From positions 1 through 64,000 of the forward strand of contig NZ_VITN01000021.1 of the NCBI RefSeq assembly GCF_007828045.1: a stretch of DNA of 64,000 nt, written 5' to 3'. Numbering within the stretch: position 1 is the first letter of the stretch; each line of letters begins with the position of its first letter. A model generated the notes under the pieces. That model saw only the letters and a program-made list of their open reading frames with translations, searched no databases and was not told where the DNA came from. Below are positions 51,190 to 59,355 of this stretch, piece after piece. Source of the stretch: Nitrospirillum amazonense (GTDB lineage Bacteria > Pseudomonadota > Alphaproteobacteria > Azospirillales > Azospirillaceae). A program made the translations under genes and the position numbers.

Positions 51190-51312
51190 TAGGCCCGGCC
51201 CAGCCGGACCAAGGCGCCTTCCTCAGGACCATAACCGGAATACCAGTCCGGCCACGGTTCCGCTGGACTGCTCGCCGCGCAGACGATGGATACCCCTGCC
51301 TCGGTGTGGCGT
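51187..51312 (-). pseudogene. C-terminal fragment duplicated from the gene at 49852-50211
   Basis: About 126 bp nearly identical to 49853-49980, encoding HTEAGVSIVCAASSPAEPWP and ending LVRLGRAYCRQV. The upstream two thirds of the gene are absent; it joins directly to the end of the next small gene near 51313. It is a recombination scar rather than a gene. Confidence 0.7.
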
Positions 51313-51334
51313 CGGGATGGGCGCTTTGTCAGCG

Positions 51335-51694
51335 TCAGTCTGAGATTTGCGCTTCCTTGCGACAAGTGTTCGAGATGAGGTCGAGCTTAGGGGCGAGTTC
51401 CGGCGGCATGCCCGTTTGGCCCTGATTCTCCAGGTCCACCAGATGCTTGACCTCGTCATCGCTCATGGCGGCGTCCAGCTTGGTGGCGGTGCAGCCGCAA
51501 TAGGCCTGGACCTGGGGCTCGCTGATCCCCGGCGCGGCGCGTGCCGCCTTGGCACATTGCTCCATCATCCCGCCGGTAATGTTCTTGCGCAAGGTGGCGA
51601 CGTCGGGATGGCTGCTTTTGATGAGGGTATATCCGAACCCGATCACGCCGCCGGCGATGATGGCGACACCGATCAACACTGCCTTCGATGTCAT
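51335..51694 (-). CDS. Membrane-anchored small Cys-containing protein, immunity-like (paralog 2)
   Basis: A 119-residue protein, paralog of 48735-49118. The N-terminal helix (about 5-24) is followed by QCAKAARAAPG, VQAYCGCTATKLDAAMSDDE and ISNTCRKEAQISD, with the same four Cys positions. The conserved C-x-C and paired outer Cys suggest a periplasmic disulfide or metal site. Possible protection against a periplasm-acting toxin is inference. Confidence 0.65.
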   Translation of the reverse strand: MTSKAVLIGVAIIAGGVIGFGYTLIKSSHPDVATLRKNITGGMMEQCAKAARAAPGISEPQVQAYCGCTATKLDAAMSDDEVKHLVDLENQGQTGMPPELAPKLDLISNTCRKEAQISD

Positions 51695-51931
51695 GGATGT
51701 CCTTTCTGTTAATGTGCCAATTTTATTAAAGCTCTATGCGTCAAAACATCGACACGTATTCAGCATTAATTGATTTATGAAAATTATCCTCGGAAGACGC
51801 AATATTTATCCAAGTAGTTGTTGGTGTTTTCTGATATAGATTTACATCTTAGTGGGTGTCACATAACTCGCATGCTGAGATTTTCACAAATAGACACTGT
51901 AGGCCGCAGTCGATAAATTCATAAATTCATT

Positions 51932-52147
51932 TTATTTATCCTCGAATATTTTCATCTTATCCGGGTCTTCAATTGTTAATCTGCCTCCGGTTCTGTCGAT
52001 CTCAATATTACCGCAAGTGCATTCCGAAAAATGAAGAGGCACGGATTCCACTACGCTTCCGCAAATAAGGCACTCATAGAATATCTTCTTTCCAGCGGGA
52101 TAGCCTTCAGATTTGTTAAACGCGATATATTTCCGTTCTTTACTCAT
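51932..52147 (-). CDS. Small zinc-ribbon-like protein next to a toxin-tip remnant
   Basis: A 71-residue soluble protein with CLICGS and CTCGN, four cysteines that could bind zinc. Its ATG overlaps the stop of a TNT-like toxin fragment (TATGAGTAA), the tight coupling usual for a toxin and its immunity protein. It is therefore probably the surviving immunity gene of a lost Rhs or similar toxin tip. The following 237 bases to 51694 are AT-rich without a gene. Confidence 0.65.
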   Translation of the reverse strand: MSKERKYIAFNKSEGYPAGKKIFYECLICGSVVESVPLHFSECTCGNIEIDRTGGRLTIEDPDKMKIFEDK

Positions 52148-52303
52148 AGTCCACCCCCGTGATCGGTCGAATTTTCCCAGCGGCTAGCAGGCCGTCAATC
52201 CCACCTGCCGATGTTGGGAACAGGTACTGCGTAGCCCCGCCTGGCTGCCCGAACCATGGGGCGATAGGACCAGCCTCCACATCAAATTGAATTACGTCAT
52301 GTC
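52140..52303 (-). pseudogene. C-terminal tip of a TNT-like (NAD glycohydrolase) toxin, orphan fragment
   Basis: The minus-strand frame entered after a stop near 52304 encodes VIQFDVEAGPIAPWFGQPGG, then ATQYLFPTSAGGIDGLLAAG and KIRPITGVDYE. The pattern V-x-x-GP-x-APWFGQPGG-x-Q-Y, then a leucine-rich helix with AG, matches the end of TNT domains (tuberculosis necrotizing toxin type, NAD+-cleaving). Only about 54 residues remain and there is no start. It resembles a displaced C-terminal tip left after toxin exchange. Confidence 0.6.
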
Positions 52304-52334
52304 AGCGCGCCATTCATTTATGCACATTCTGACT

Positions 52335-52519
52335 CTATTTCCACGAGTAACTAAATGCCCAGCTTATTGCTCTAATCCCGCTTTCATTTAATATACTATA
52401 TTTTTCTGAAGTCTTATCGCCAATCCAACGTGAGCCTGAGAAGATGTCATAGCTCCCGAGAGGAAGGAGCAGCGTGTTCCATCGTTTATGTTGCGCGACC
52501 TCGATCTTTTTTTCTCGAA
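52335..52519 (-). pseudogene. Open frame remnant, unknown
   Basis: A minus-strand frame encodes HKRWNTLLLPLGSYDIFSGS and GIRAISWAFSY before a stop at 52335. The H-x-x-W, LG and SW-x-FSY spacing recalls the C-terminus of the immunity-like family at 50515 and 52520, so it could be a third, degraded copy. The frame runs on upstream into the neighbouring pseudogene without a separate start. Support is weak. Confidence 0.3.
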
Positions 52520-52989
52520 TTAGGTCCAGGAAACTGCAATTGCGCAGTCGCCCCCTCGAGGGTCGTAATAGGAGGTAATTTCGCCCCATGGGTATTTATA
52601 TATAAGGTGATATTTATCGTTTTCTGTCGGATTTCCGAGTATAGTTTCTAAAAAGCATCATGCTCCGGTTTCATTTGTTGTGAATCTGTTGCACTTATGT
52701 CGCCAATATAGATATTTATACTCATCAGATTGTTTTTAAGAAATGCCATTGAGGTGATTATTTCTCTCCCGTAAAAAATGTAGGGACCTGAGTTTTTGTG
52801 AACCCAGCCATTCCCAATATCGAATTCCCTGAAGAATGATATTCCTCCAGCCGTGATTGCGTCTAATTCTTGGTCCTTATGAAGGCTGGTTTCTTCAATT
52901 ATCACATTCCCAGTTTTAATATCGAACATTTCTTCTCTAGTTTCCTCGATATTGATATTTGCTTTTATATCTATCTTAAGACAATCCAA
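52520..52989 (-). pseudogene. Frameshifted paralog of the immunity-like gene at 50515-50940
   Basis: ATG 52989 opens a frame to KPEHDAF, where a stop occurs at 52648. In the next frame LETILGNPTENDKYHLIYKY, then PWGEITSYYDPRGGDCAIAV and SWT follow to a TAA at 52520. This matches HDEYLLGKFGPPTDREKW and FPWGTLASCYDLKGGSSSI of the intact paralog. Adding one A to the five-A run at 52650-52654 (plus strand) restores a protein of about 156 residues. The gene is AT-rich and appears recently broken, or is a phase-variable or sequencing artefact. Confidence 0.7.
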
Positions 52990-53100
52990 TCAGTACCCGG
53001 TTCCAAAATCTTTTGGGGATGGCCAAAAGTCTTTTCGACATCACTCAGCGGCGCGAATAGCACCAACCTGGGACCTTCCGATTCTGGAAGTATATTCTCT
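52971..53100 (-). pseudogene. C-terminal fragment of an unknown small gene
   Basis: A frame without a start encodes ILPESEGPRLVLFAPLSDVE, then KTFGHPQKILEPGTDWIVLR, and stops at 52971, overlapping the ATG of the following pseudogene. The compact end and overlap are like the other small genes here, so it is probably the tail of another immunity-type gene. No family is recognised. Confidence 0.35.
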
Positions 53101-53206
53101 TATGCAGGTCGAATTCTATCATCATGGTTCTTGCTTAAACGAAGATGAATATAGTGACTAACCGCTACTCCAGAACACTCAATCAAAATGCATATGTAAT
53201 GCCACA

Positions 53207-53533
53207 TTAAGCCTGGCGGATGATGTACTCATTTTTAGATCGCCAATTTATGGTCTGGTAACTTTGTTTAACATGACCATTATCCTTGTAATACGCCACC
53301 AACTCCTCAGGGCTCCAATCACGGCCGCCGGAAAACAGGGCGCCGATGGTGATTAGGGCGTTCACCAGCTCGATTCGGTCGTCATTTGAGGCAATGGGCC
53401 GCACAAACTCCGTCGTGGCCTGGGCAAAGCCCAGATTCAACAGGGCTTGTTGCTGCGGCCCTGTTGATGCCTTGGCCACAGCACGCTTGCCGGCGATTTC
53501 GGTGACAACGATCTTGTCAACGGGGAAGGTCAT
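53207..53533 (-). CDS. Probable immunity protein of the Rhs toxin
   Basis: A 108-residue soluble protein whose ATG overlaps the rhs stop by 4 bp, the position and coupling of a cognate immunity gene. Key segments are IVVTEIAGKRAVAKAST, RIELVNALITIGALFSGGRD and SPEELVAYYKDNGHVKQSY. A second copy exists at 49232-49552. By family logic it would bind and block the 152-residue Rhs tip in the producer's cytoplasm. Confidence 0.85.
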   Translation of the reverse strand: MTFPVDKIVVTEIAGKRAVAKASTGPQQQALLNLGFAQATTEFVRPIASNDDRIELVNALITIGALFSGGRDWSPEELVAYYKDNGHVKQSYQTINWRSKNEYIIRQA

Positions 53534-56500
53534 GGCCCGACACTCACGTTCAGCAGGGTGGAAACATAGCTATTGTCCGTGGTGGGAACCGAATTAACAA
53601 CCATTTCCGGTGCGCCGCCAGGCAAATGATTCCCACCGCCGCGGAAATAATCGTTACCTTCCAATGGGCTACGGGGAGCTAGATCCTGTAGCCCCGACAC
53701 TTGGCGGACCTTGAAGCCGTCTTGCAGAGACCCGGGGTTAAGGCCCATATCCTGTTCCATTTGCACAGCAGTGGCGCGGGGGATGGTGATGCTTTGCTTA
53801 CCGCTGACATCGCCGAAATACTTCATGGCACCTTCCTGATCGGTGACGAAAGTGCCTGCACGACCAATAGTAGGATATTGGTCCCAGGCCGTGGGGCTAA
53901 TATTGTAACCCACGTCGTCTTCTAGCATTTGCGCCTGACGCGCCCGTGCTGCCGCGATCTGCTCCGCTTCGCCGTCCAACCCACACGCCAGCCCCATCGG
54001 ATCCACCCACTGCACCGGGTTGGGGGCGTAGGCGGCGATGTTGCTGCCGCCCCTCAGCCGGATGGGGTCCTGGGTGATGAAGCAGCCTTGGGCCGGGGCG
54101 TAGTAGCGGTGACGGTTGTAGTGCAGGCCGGTTTCGGGGTCGTGGTACTGGCCCTGGAAGCGCAGGGGGTTGGGGACGGTGGCGACCATCTGGCGGGCGA
54201 GCGCGCCCCAGGCCTTGTAGTCGGCGGCCCACACCACATCGCCATTATCGTTGGTCAGTTCCTGGGGCGTGCCCAGATGGTCCAGGTGGTAGTGGTAGGC
54301 CTGGGTCCGCTGCCCCGGTTCCGCCCGGCGCAACTGGGCCAGGGGGCGGAAGGTGCCGGGTTCGTAGACATAGACGGTGGCCAGGGGGTCGGCGGGTGCC
54401 GGTGCTGCGTCCGCCGCCTTGACCTCCACCGGGGCGCTTTCGGCCAGCAGGGTGTCGCCGTCCCAGAGGAAGGTGGTGCGCTGGGCGGCGGCGGGTGGGG
54501 CCGCGCCCGTGTCGTTGGCCGGGATGGGGGCCGTGTGTGCGCTTTCCTTCCACACGCGGCGGCCGAAGGCGTCGTAGCCGAAGCGGGTTAGGGTGGTGCC
54601 CCGGCGGCTGGTCTCCTCCACCGCCGTCAGGCGGTTGCCGGCATCAAAGCGGTAGTCCACGGTCACGGCACCGCCGGCCGCGCGCCATTCCTTCACCCGG
54701 TTGCCCCAGGCGTCGTACTCGAACTTGGCGTCGCCATGCACCAGCAGCCGGTCGCCCCGCGCCTCACCGCCCCAGAAGGCGGCGTCGGGGCCCGAGGCCA
54801 GAATGTTGCCGGCCGGATCGGTGACGAAGCTCTCGGGGGTCGTGCCCTCCACCGACAGCAGGCGGTCGCAGGCGTCGTAGTGATAGCGCTTCACCCCCCG
54901 CCGCGCGTCCTCGATGGCGGTCAGGGTGTCCGCGCCGTCATAGCCATAGGCGCGGGTGTAGACGGCCTCACCGCCGCTCCCGCCGCTGGGCCGTCGCCGG
55001 CCCTCCTGGCGGACCAGGCGGCCCTGGGGGTCGAAGGCCTGGATCTGGTGGACGTTGCCGGCCAGGCGCTCCACCTCCCGCCCCGCCGCGTCGCGGGCGA
55101 AGCGGGCCAGGGCCTTGCCGTCCAGCCCCACGGCCGCCGGCATATTGTCCGGGCCCCAGGCCACCTCCAGCCGCCGCCCATCAGGCAGCATGGTGGCGAC
55201 ACGCCGGCCTCGGGCGTCGCGTTGGAAGCGGATTTCCTGGTCGCCCTGCCGCTCCGCCGTCGGCCGTCCGGCGGCGTCATAGGTGAAGGCCACGCGGGTG
55301 TCGGGCGTCTCGGCGGACAGCAGCCGGCCCAGCGGATCATAGCCGAAGCGATGGCTGTTTCCGTCGGCGTACAGCGTCTCCAACAGGCGCCCGGCGGGGT
55401 CGCGGTTGAAGCGCGTCACGCGACCCTGGTCCACGGCGGCGGTGACCAGGCCGGCCATGTCACGGTGATAATCCAGCCGCCGGCCGTCGAAGCCAGTCTC
55501 CCCCACCAGCCGGCCCGCCAGGTCATAGTCCAGCCGGTACTGTTCTCCCTTCTGGTTATGCAGGGCCACCAGGTTCAGTTCGCTATCGTAATGATAGCGG
55601 AAGACTGAGCCGTCGGCGGCGGTGCGCTCCACCGGATAGGGCAGGCCGTCATAGCGCCAGCGGGTCACGCGGCCCAGCGGGTCGCGATGCTGGGTGACAT
55701 GATCCTCGGCATCGTATTCCAGCGTCACCGTGCCGCCGTCGGGGCGGTGGACGGTGGTGACGTTGCCGTTGGCGTCGCGCTCCAGCCGCACGGGCGCATC
55801 CTCGCCCCGGCGCATCTCCACCACCCGGCCCAACGCGTCATGGGCATAGCGGCGGCGGGCGGCCCGCGCCGTGCCCTGCGCCAGGAGGTCGCCGGTGGGG
55901 GACCAGGTGAAGCGCGCCACCAGGCCCAGCGCATCCTGGATGGCCAGCGGCAGGCCACGGGTATCTCGGGTATAACGGGTGGTATGGCCCAGCGCGTCGG
56001 TGTGGGTCACCAGGTTGCCGCGCCGGTCGTAAGTGAAGCTGTCTTCGCTGCCGTCGGCCCGGGTCACCCGCTTGGGCAGCCCCAGGCCAGGCCGCGCCAG
56101 GTCGGGCGGGATGTCCCCGCCCTCATACGCCAGGTGGGTGACGGCGCCGTCGATCTCGGTCCGTTGCACCAGGCGGCCCAGGGCGTCGTAGGTCAGTTGC
56201 AGGGTGCCGCCGTCCGGCCCCGTCAGGGCCAACAGGTTGCCGGCGGGGTCGTAGCGATGGCGGGTGACGCCGCCCAGGGGGTTCACCTCCTCCTCCACCA
56301 GGCCCAGGCTGTTCCAGCGATAGCGGGTGACGGCGCCCAGGCCGTTGGTCACCACCGTGGTGTGGGCCTGGACGTCGTAGAGCATCCGGGCGCGGTACAG
56401 CCCGGCTTCGCCGGACAGGTGCACGCCCCAGGTGTCGACGCAGCGGGCACGGCGGCCCAGCGCAACGTCGTCCCACACGAACTGGAACCGCAGGCCGCCG

Positions 56501-57948
56501 CGCCGCGTCTCCTCCACCAGCAGGTGGTTGTCGTAGCGGTAGTGCCAGGCGTTGCCCCGGGCGTCGCGTGCCTCCACCAGGTCGCCGGCGGCGTCATAGG
56601 TGTAGCTGACCAGGCGTAGGGGCTGGTCGCCGCCGGCGGGGTCGGGGCCATCGACGGCGGTGATGCGGCCGGCCTCGTCCGTGGTAACGGCGAAGGCGCG
56701 GCCGGCGCTGTCCTGGATGCCGGTCAGGCGGCCGCCCGGCCCGCGCCGCAGGAGGATGGCGTTGTCGTTGGGATCGACGACGTGCGCCAGGTGGCGCAGG
56801 CCGGTCTGATCGTCGCGGTCGCCGAAGACGTAGGCCAGCCCGCCATAGGTGGCCAGCCAATAGCGCTGGCCGTCCGTATGCAGCACCAGCCGTTCCACCA
56901 CGTTCAGGCTGGGGCGGCCGGGGGCCGCGTCGGTGAAGAAGGCCAGGCGCCCGTCGGCCAGGCGCGCGGCCCAGCCGCCGCCGTTGATCCAGCGGTACAG
57001 CACCATGTCGTGCGGGTGGTGCCAGCCGGACCCCAGTTCCCCCACCAGGGTGGAGCTGGACATCCAGGTGCGCGACCACACCAGGGGCAGGGCGCCCGCC
57101 ACCTCGAAATCCGTGGCCTGGGTGAACAGCTCGCCCGTGGCCACGTCCACCGGGTGGCCGGCGGTGTAGCGGGTGGCCAGCTTGCCGCCGGCAAAGCCGC
57201 CGGCCGCACCGCCCAGGGCTTCGCCGATGATGCGTCCCCGCTCTCCGCCCACCGCCTGGCCGATGGCGCCGCCCACCTTGGAGCCGGCGTAACCCCCCGC
57301 CATGCTGATGACCGTGGTCTCGCCGAAGGTCGCCAGGCCGCACAGCCCTTCCGCCATGAAGGCGCCGGCGGCACCAGCGCCCAGCGCCAGAAGCGAACCG
57401 CCGATCATCAGGTATTCGGCCGCCGTGTTGGCCCAGTCCGGCACCTCGCCATGGATGGACATGTAGGTACCGGGCTCGCGCCCGATGAAGACGTCGTGCG
57501 AGCCGTCCATGATGGAGCCGTCGCACTCCAGCTTGTCGGCGATGCGGGCGGCGGGCTTGCCGTTGATGAAGACCGTCTTGCTGCCCTGGGCGATGTGCTG
57601 GTCCGGCGGCCCGTCGCGGGAGCAGGCGGCCGCGTCCTGGATGGCGCGGGCGGCCGGCTTGTCGTTGATCAGCACATTGTCGGAGCAGTCGGGCGAGATC
57701 ACGCCGGTCTGGTCGGCGAAGGTGCTGCCCAGCGCCTCGCCCAGCAGGGCGCCGCCGCCGGTGGCCGCCATGGCGCCGCCCACCGCGGCGATGACGCCCA
57801 GCGCCGCCCCGCCCGTACCCACCACGGCGATGACCGCCAGGGCGGCGCCCAGGCCGATAGCCGCCCCGGCGATGAAGCCGGACAGCGCGCTGGTGTGCTG
57901 GATGGGATCCCCCAGCCGGGCGGCCCCGTATTGCGGCGCGCCGGACAT
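53530..57948 (-). CDS. PAAR-Rhs polymorphic toxin (type VI secretion effector)
   Basis: A 1472-residue effector. The N-terminus carries PAAR-like segments (DNVLINDKPAARAIQDAA, KTVFINGKPAARIADKLECD) interrupted and followed by hydrophobic Gly/Ala-rich helices (about 22-75 and 178-245), the PAAR-TM layout. DUF6531 (TAGHPVDVATGELF) opens the Rhs cage, with many YDxxGR/RY repeats to about 1290. The core ends at the self-cleavage-type motif near WVDPMGL (about 1320). The last 152 residues are the toxin tip, with YPTIGRAGTFVTD, a GLNPGSLQDGFKVRQV segment and GNDYFRGGGNHLPGGAPE; I cannot name its activity. The immunity gene follows, and the EagR-type chaperone and VgrG precede. Confidence 0.93.
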   Translation of the reverse strand: MSGAPQYGAARLGDPIQHTSALSGFIAGAAIGLGAALAVIAVVGTGGAALGVIAAVGGAMAATGGGALLGEALGSTFADQTGVISPDCSDNVLINDKPAARAIQDAAACSRDGPPDQHIAQGSKTVFINGKPAARIADKLECDGSIMDGSHDVFIGREPGTYMSIHGEVPDWANTAAEYLMIGGSLLALGAGAAGAFMAEGLCGLATFGETTVISMAGGYAGSKVGGAIGQAVGGERGRIIGEALGGAAGGFAGGKLATRYTAGHPVDVATGELFTQATDFEVAGALPLVWSRTWMSSSTLVGELGSGWHHPHDMVLYRWINGGGWAARLADGRLAFFTDAAPGRPSLNVVERLVLHTDGQRYWLATYGGLAYVFGDRDDQTGLRHLAHVVDPNDNAILLRRGPGGRLTGIQDSAGRAFAVTTDEAGRITAVDGPDPAGGDQPLRLVSYTYDAAGDLVEARDARGNAWHYRYDNHLLVEETRRGGLRFQFVWDDVALGRRARCVDTWGVHLSGEAGLYRARMLYDVQAHTTVVTNGLGAVTRYRWNSLGLVEEEVNPLGGVTRHRYDPAGNLLALTGPDGGTLQLTYDALGRLVQRTEIDGAVTHLAYEGGDIPPDLARPGLGLPKRVTRADGSEDSFTYDRRGNLVTHTDALGHTTRYTRDTRGLPLAIQDALGLVARFTWSPTGDLLAQGTARAARRRYAHDALGRVVEMRRGEDAPVRLERDANGNVTTVHRPDGGTVTLEYDAEDHVTQHRDPLGRVTRWRYDGLPYPVERTAADGSVFRYHYDSELNLVALHNQKGEQYRLDYDLAGRLVGETGFDGRRLDYHRDMAGLVTAAVDQGRVTRFNRDPAGRLLETLYADGNSHRFGYDPLGRLLSAETPDTRVAFTYDAAGRPTAERQGDQEIRFQRDARGRRVATMLPDGRRLEVAWGPDNMPAAVGLDGKALARFARDAAGREVERLAGNVHQIQAFDPQGRLVRQEGRRRPSGGSGGEAVYTRAYGYDGADTLTAIEDARRGVKRYHYDACDRLLSVEGTTPESFVTDPAGNILASGPDAAFWGGEARGDRLLVHGDAKFEYDAWGNRVKEWRAAGGAVTVDYRFDAGNRLTAVEETSRRGTTLTRFGYDAFGRRVWKESAHTAPIPANDTGAAPPAAAQRTTFLWDGDTLLAESAPVEVKAADAAPAPADPLATVYVYEPGTFRPLAQLRRAEPGQRTQAYHYHLDHLGTPQELTNDNGDVVWAADYKAWGALARQMVATVPNPLRFQGQYHDPETGLHYNRHRYYAPAQGCFITQDPIRLRGGSNIAAYAPNPVQWVDPMGLACGLDGEAEQIAAARARQAQMLEDDVGYNISPTAWDQYPTIGRAGTFVTDQEGAMKYFGDVSGKQSITIPRATAVQMEQDMGLNPGSLQDGFKVRQVSGLQDLAPRSPLEGNDYFRGGGNHLPGGAPEMVVNSVPTTDNSYVSTLLNVSVGP

Positions 57949-58049
57949 GTCAGCCCTCCCGTCCAGGGAAGGGGGCGCGGGGTTCGGCGATAAGGATCAT
58001 CCGGTCGCTCCGGTCAGGCGGGTCGAAAGCGGCGTGGGCGCTATTGGGA

Positions 58050-58496
58050 TCAGGCGGTGGCCGTGGGGCCGGGCCAGGCGAAGCTGTTCAGGATCTGCAT
58101 GAACTGCGCGTCGGCGTCCGCGAACTCCGTCAGGCGGGCGGTGTTGACGATGGTGATGCAGCGGCCGTCGGGCAGCAGGCTGTAGATCTGGCGCTGCTTG
58201 ATAGGGCCGGCGCCGCCGTCCCACTGGAACAGCAGTTCCACCGCCGGGCGGCCGGCCAGCATGACGTCCTGCCGGGTGATCAGCTGGAAGCTGCGCGCCC
58301 GGGCGATCAGGTCCTTCAGCTGCCGGTTGACGTAGGCGCCCAGGCCTTCCTCCGCCTGCGGCCGGTCATAGGCGATCATGATGTTGGGCACCACCGGGCT
58401 GCCGCTGGGCGGGGCGGACCAGGCCACCATGGAACGGTCGATCCAGCTGTCCGGCAGCTGGATGCTGAAGTCGAGGGTGCGGCAGGTCTGCGGCAT
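58050..58496 (-). CDS. EagR-type (DUF1795/DcrB-like) effector chaperone
   Basis: A 148-residue protein. FSIQLPDSWIDRSMVAWSAP and QLITRQDVMLAGRPAVELLF, with a final LNSFAWPG, are the DUF1795 fold. EagR proteins bind the transmembrane segments of PAAR-TM Rhs effectors and hold them on VgrG. It lies directly upstream of such an Rhs gene (101 bp), which supports the call. Confidence 0.85.
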   Translation of the reverse strand: MPQTCRTLDFSIQLPDSWIDRSMVAWSAPPSGSPVVPNIMIAYDRPQAEEGLGAYVNRQLKDLIARARSFQLITRQDVMLAGRPAVELLFQWDGGAGPIKQRQIYSLLPDGRCITIVNTARLTEFADADAQFMQILNSFAWPGPTATA

Positions 58497-58508
58497 GGCG
58501 GGTTTCCT

Positions 58509-59300
58509 TTAGATCTGGCCCAGGATGCGGGCGACCGCGACGGCGCTGTCGGCGTCCGCGTTGCCGGTGCTGGGCAAGGCCGAGGCGGTCTGGCCCAGGG
58601 TCGGTGTTTGACCCGGCAAGGGGGCTTGCCCCGCGCCCGGGGTTTGGAAGGCGGGTGCCTGGTAGCTTGGTGCTTGAAGGCTGGGGGCCTGATAAGTGGG
58701 CGCCTGGTAGCTGGATGCCTGGACACCCGGCAGGGCGCCACCTTGGCCCCACGATCCAGCCTGCGGCGCGGCGGATGCGATCGCCGAAGGCGGGGTGTAG
58801 GACGGCTGCGCCAGGCCCGTGGAGGGCAAGGTCGGGGACGTGAACCCGGGTATTGCCAGGGGGGGCGTGCTTACGGTGGGGGCGGCCGAAAGGGATGGGG
58901 CGGCAACCGAGGGCGCTTGGGGCATGGCCGGCAGCCCGGTGTTCACGCCGGCGGCCGACGCCAGGTTGGACAGGCCCGACGCCGTCGATGCCCCGGGAAT
59001 GCTGGAGGCGCCGGGGATGGCCGGGCTGGCCAGGGAAGGAGCGCCGAGAGCGGGCGCGCCCAAAGACGGGTTGGCCAAGCCGGAGCCGCCATTCAGCAAC
59101 TGGGCCGCCTGCGTGGCACTGCCCAGGGGGGCGCCGACGGAGGAGGGCAGGGCCGGCGCGGCGGCGTTGGCCAGCGCCCCGAGGTCGCCGGCGGAACCGA
59201 AGCCGGCCGGCGCCGCCGACATGGACAGGGGCGTGTAGGGCTGGATGCCGAGGCTGGCGCCGATGGCGCCGGGCTGGATCAGGGCGGGAAGGTCGAACAT
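58509..59300 (-). CDS. Low-complexity Ala/Pro/Ser-rich protein, type VI operon
   Basis: A 263-residue protein almost without Lys, Glu or aromatic core residues and probably disordered. The middle has YQAP repeats (SSYQAPTYQAPSLQAPSYQA), and the end is a short helix ADSAVAVARILGQI. It sits between vgrG and the EagR-type gene, 12 bp before the latter, so a role as flexible adaptor between VgrG and the Rhs cargo is possible but unproven. Confidence 0.7.
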   Translation of the reverse strand: MFDLPALIQPGAIGASLGIQPYTPLSMSAAPAGFGSAGDLGALANAAAPALPSSVGAPLGSATQAAQLLNGGSGLANPSLGAPALGAPSLASPAIPGASSIPGASTASGLSNLASAAGVNTGLPAMPQAPSVAAPSLSAAPTVSTPPLAIPGFTSPTLPSTGLAQPSYTPPSAIASAAPQAGSWGQGGALPGVQASSYQAPTYQAPSLQAPSYQAPAFQTPGAGQAPLPGQTPTLGQTASALPSTGNADADSAVAVARILGQI

Positions 59301-59355
59301 CCGGAAATCTCCCGGGAAAATGAAGGTGTCTGGCTTGGGATCGCGCGCGTTGGTA

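Noticed and set aside
58604-58740. Short repeats in the YQAP region considered as a CRISPR or tandem-repeat array
   Set aside because: Repeats follow codon periodicity inside an open frame and lack unique spacers.
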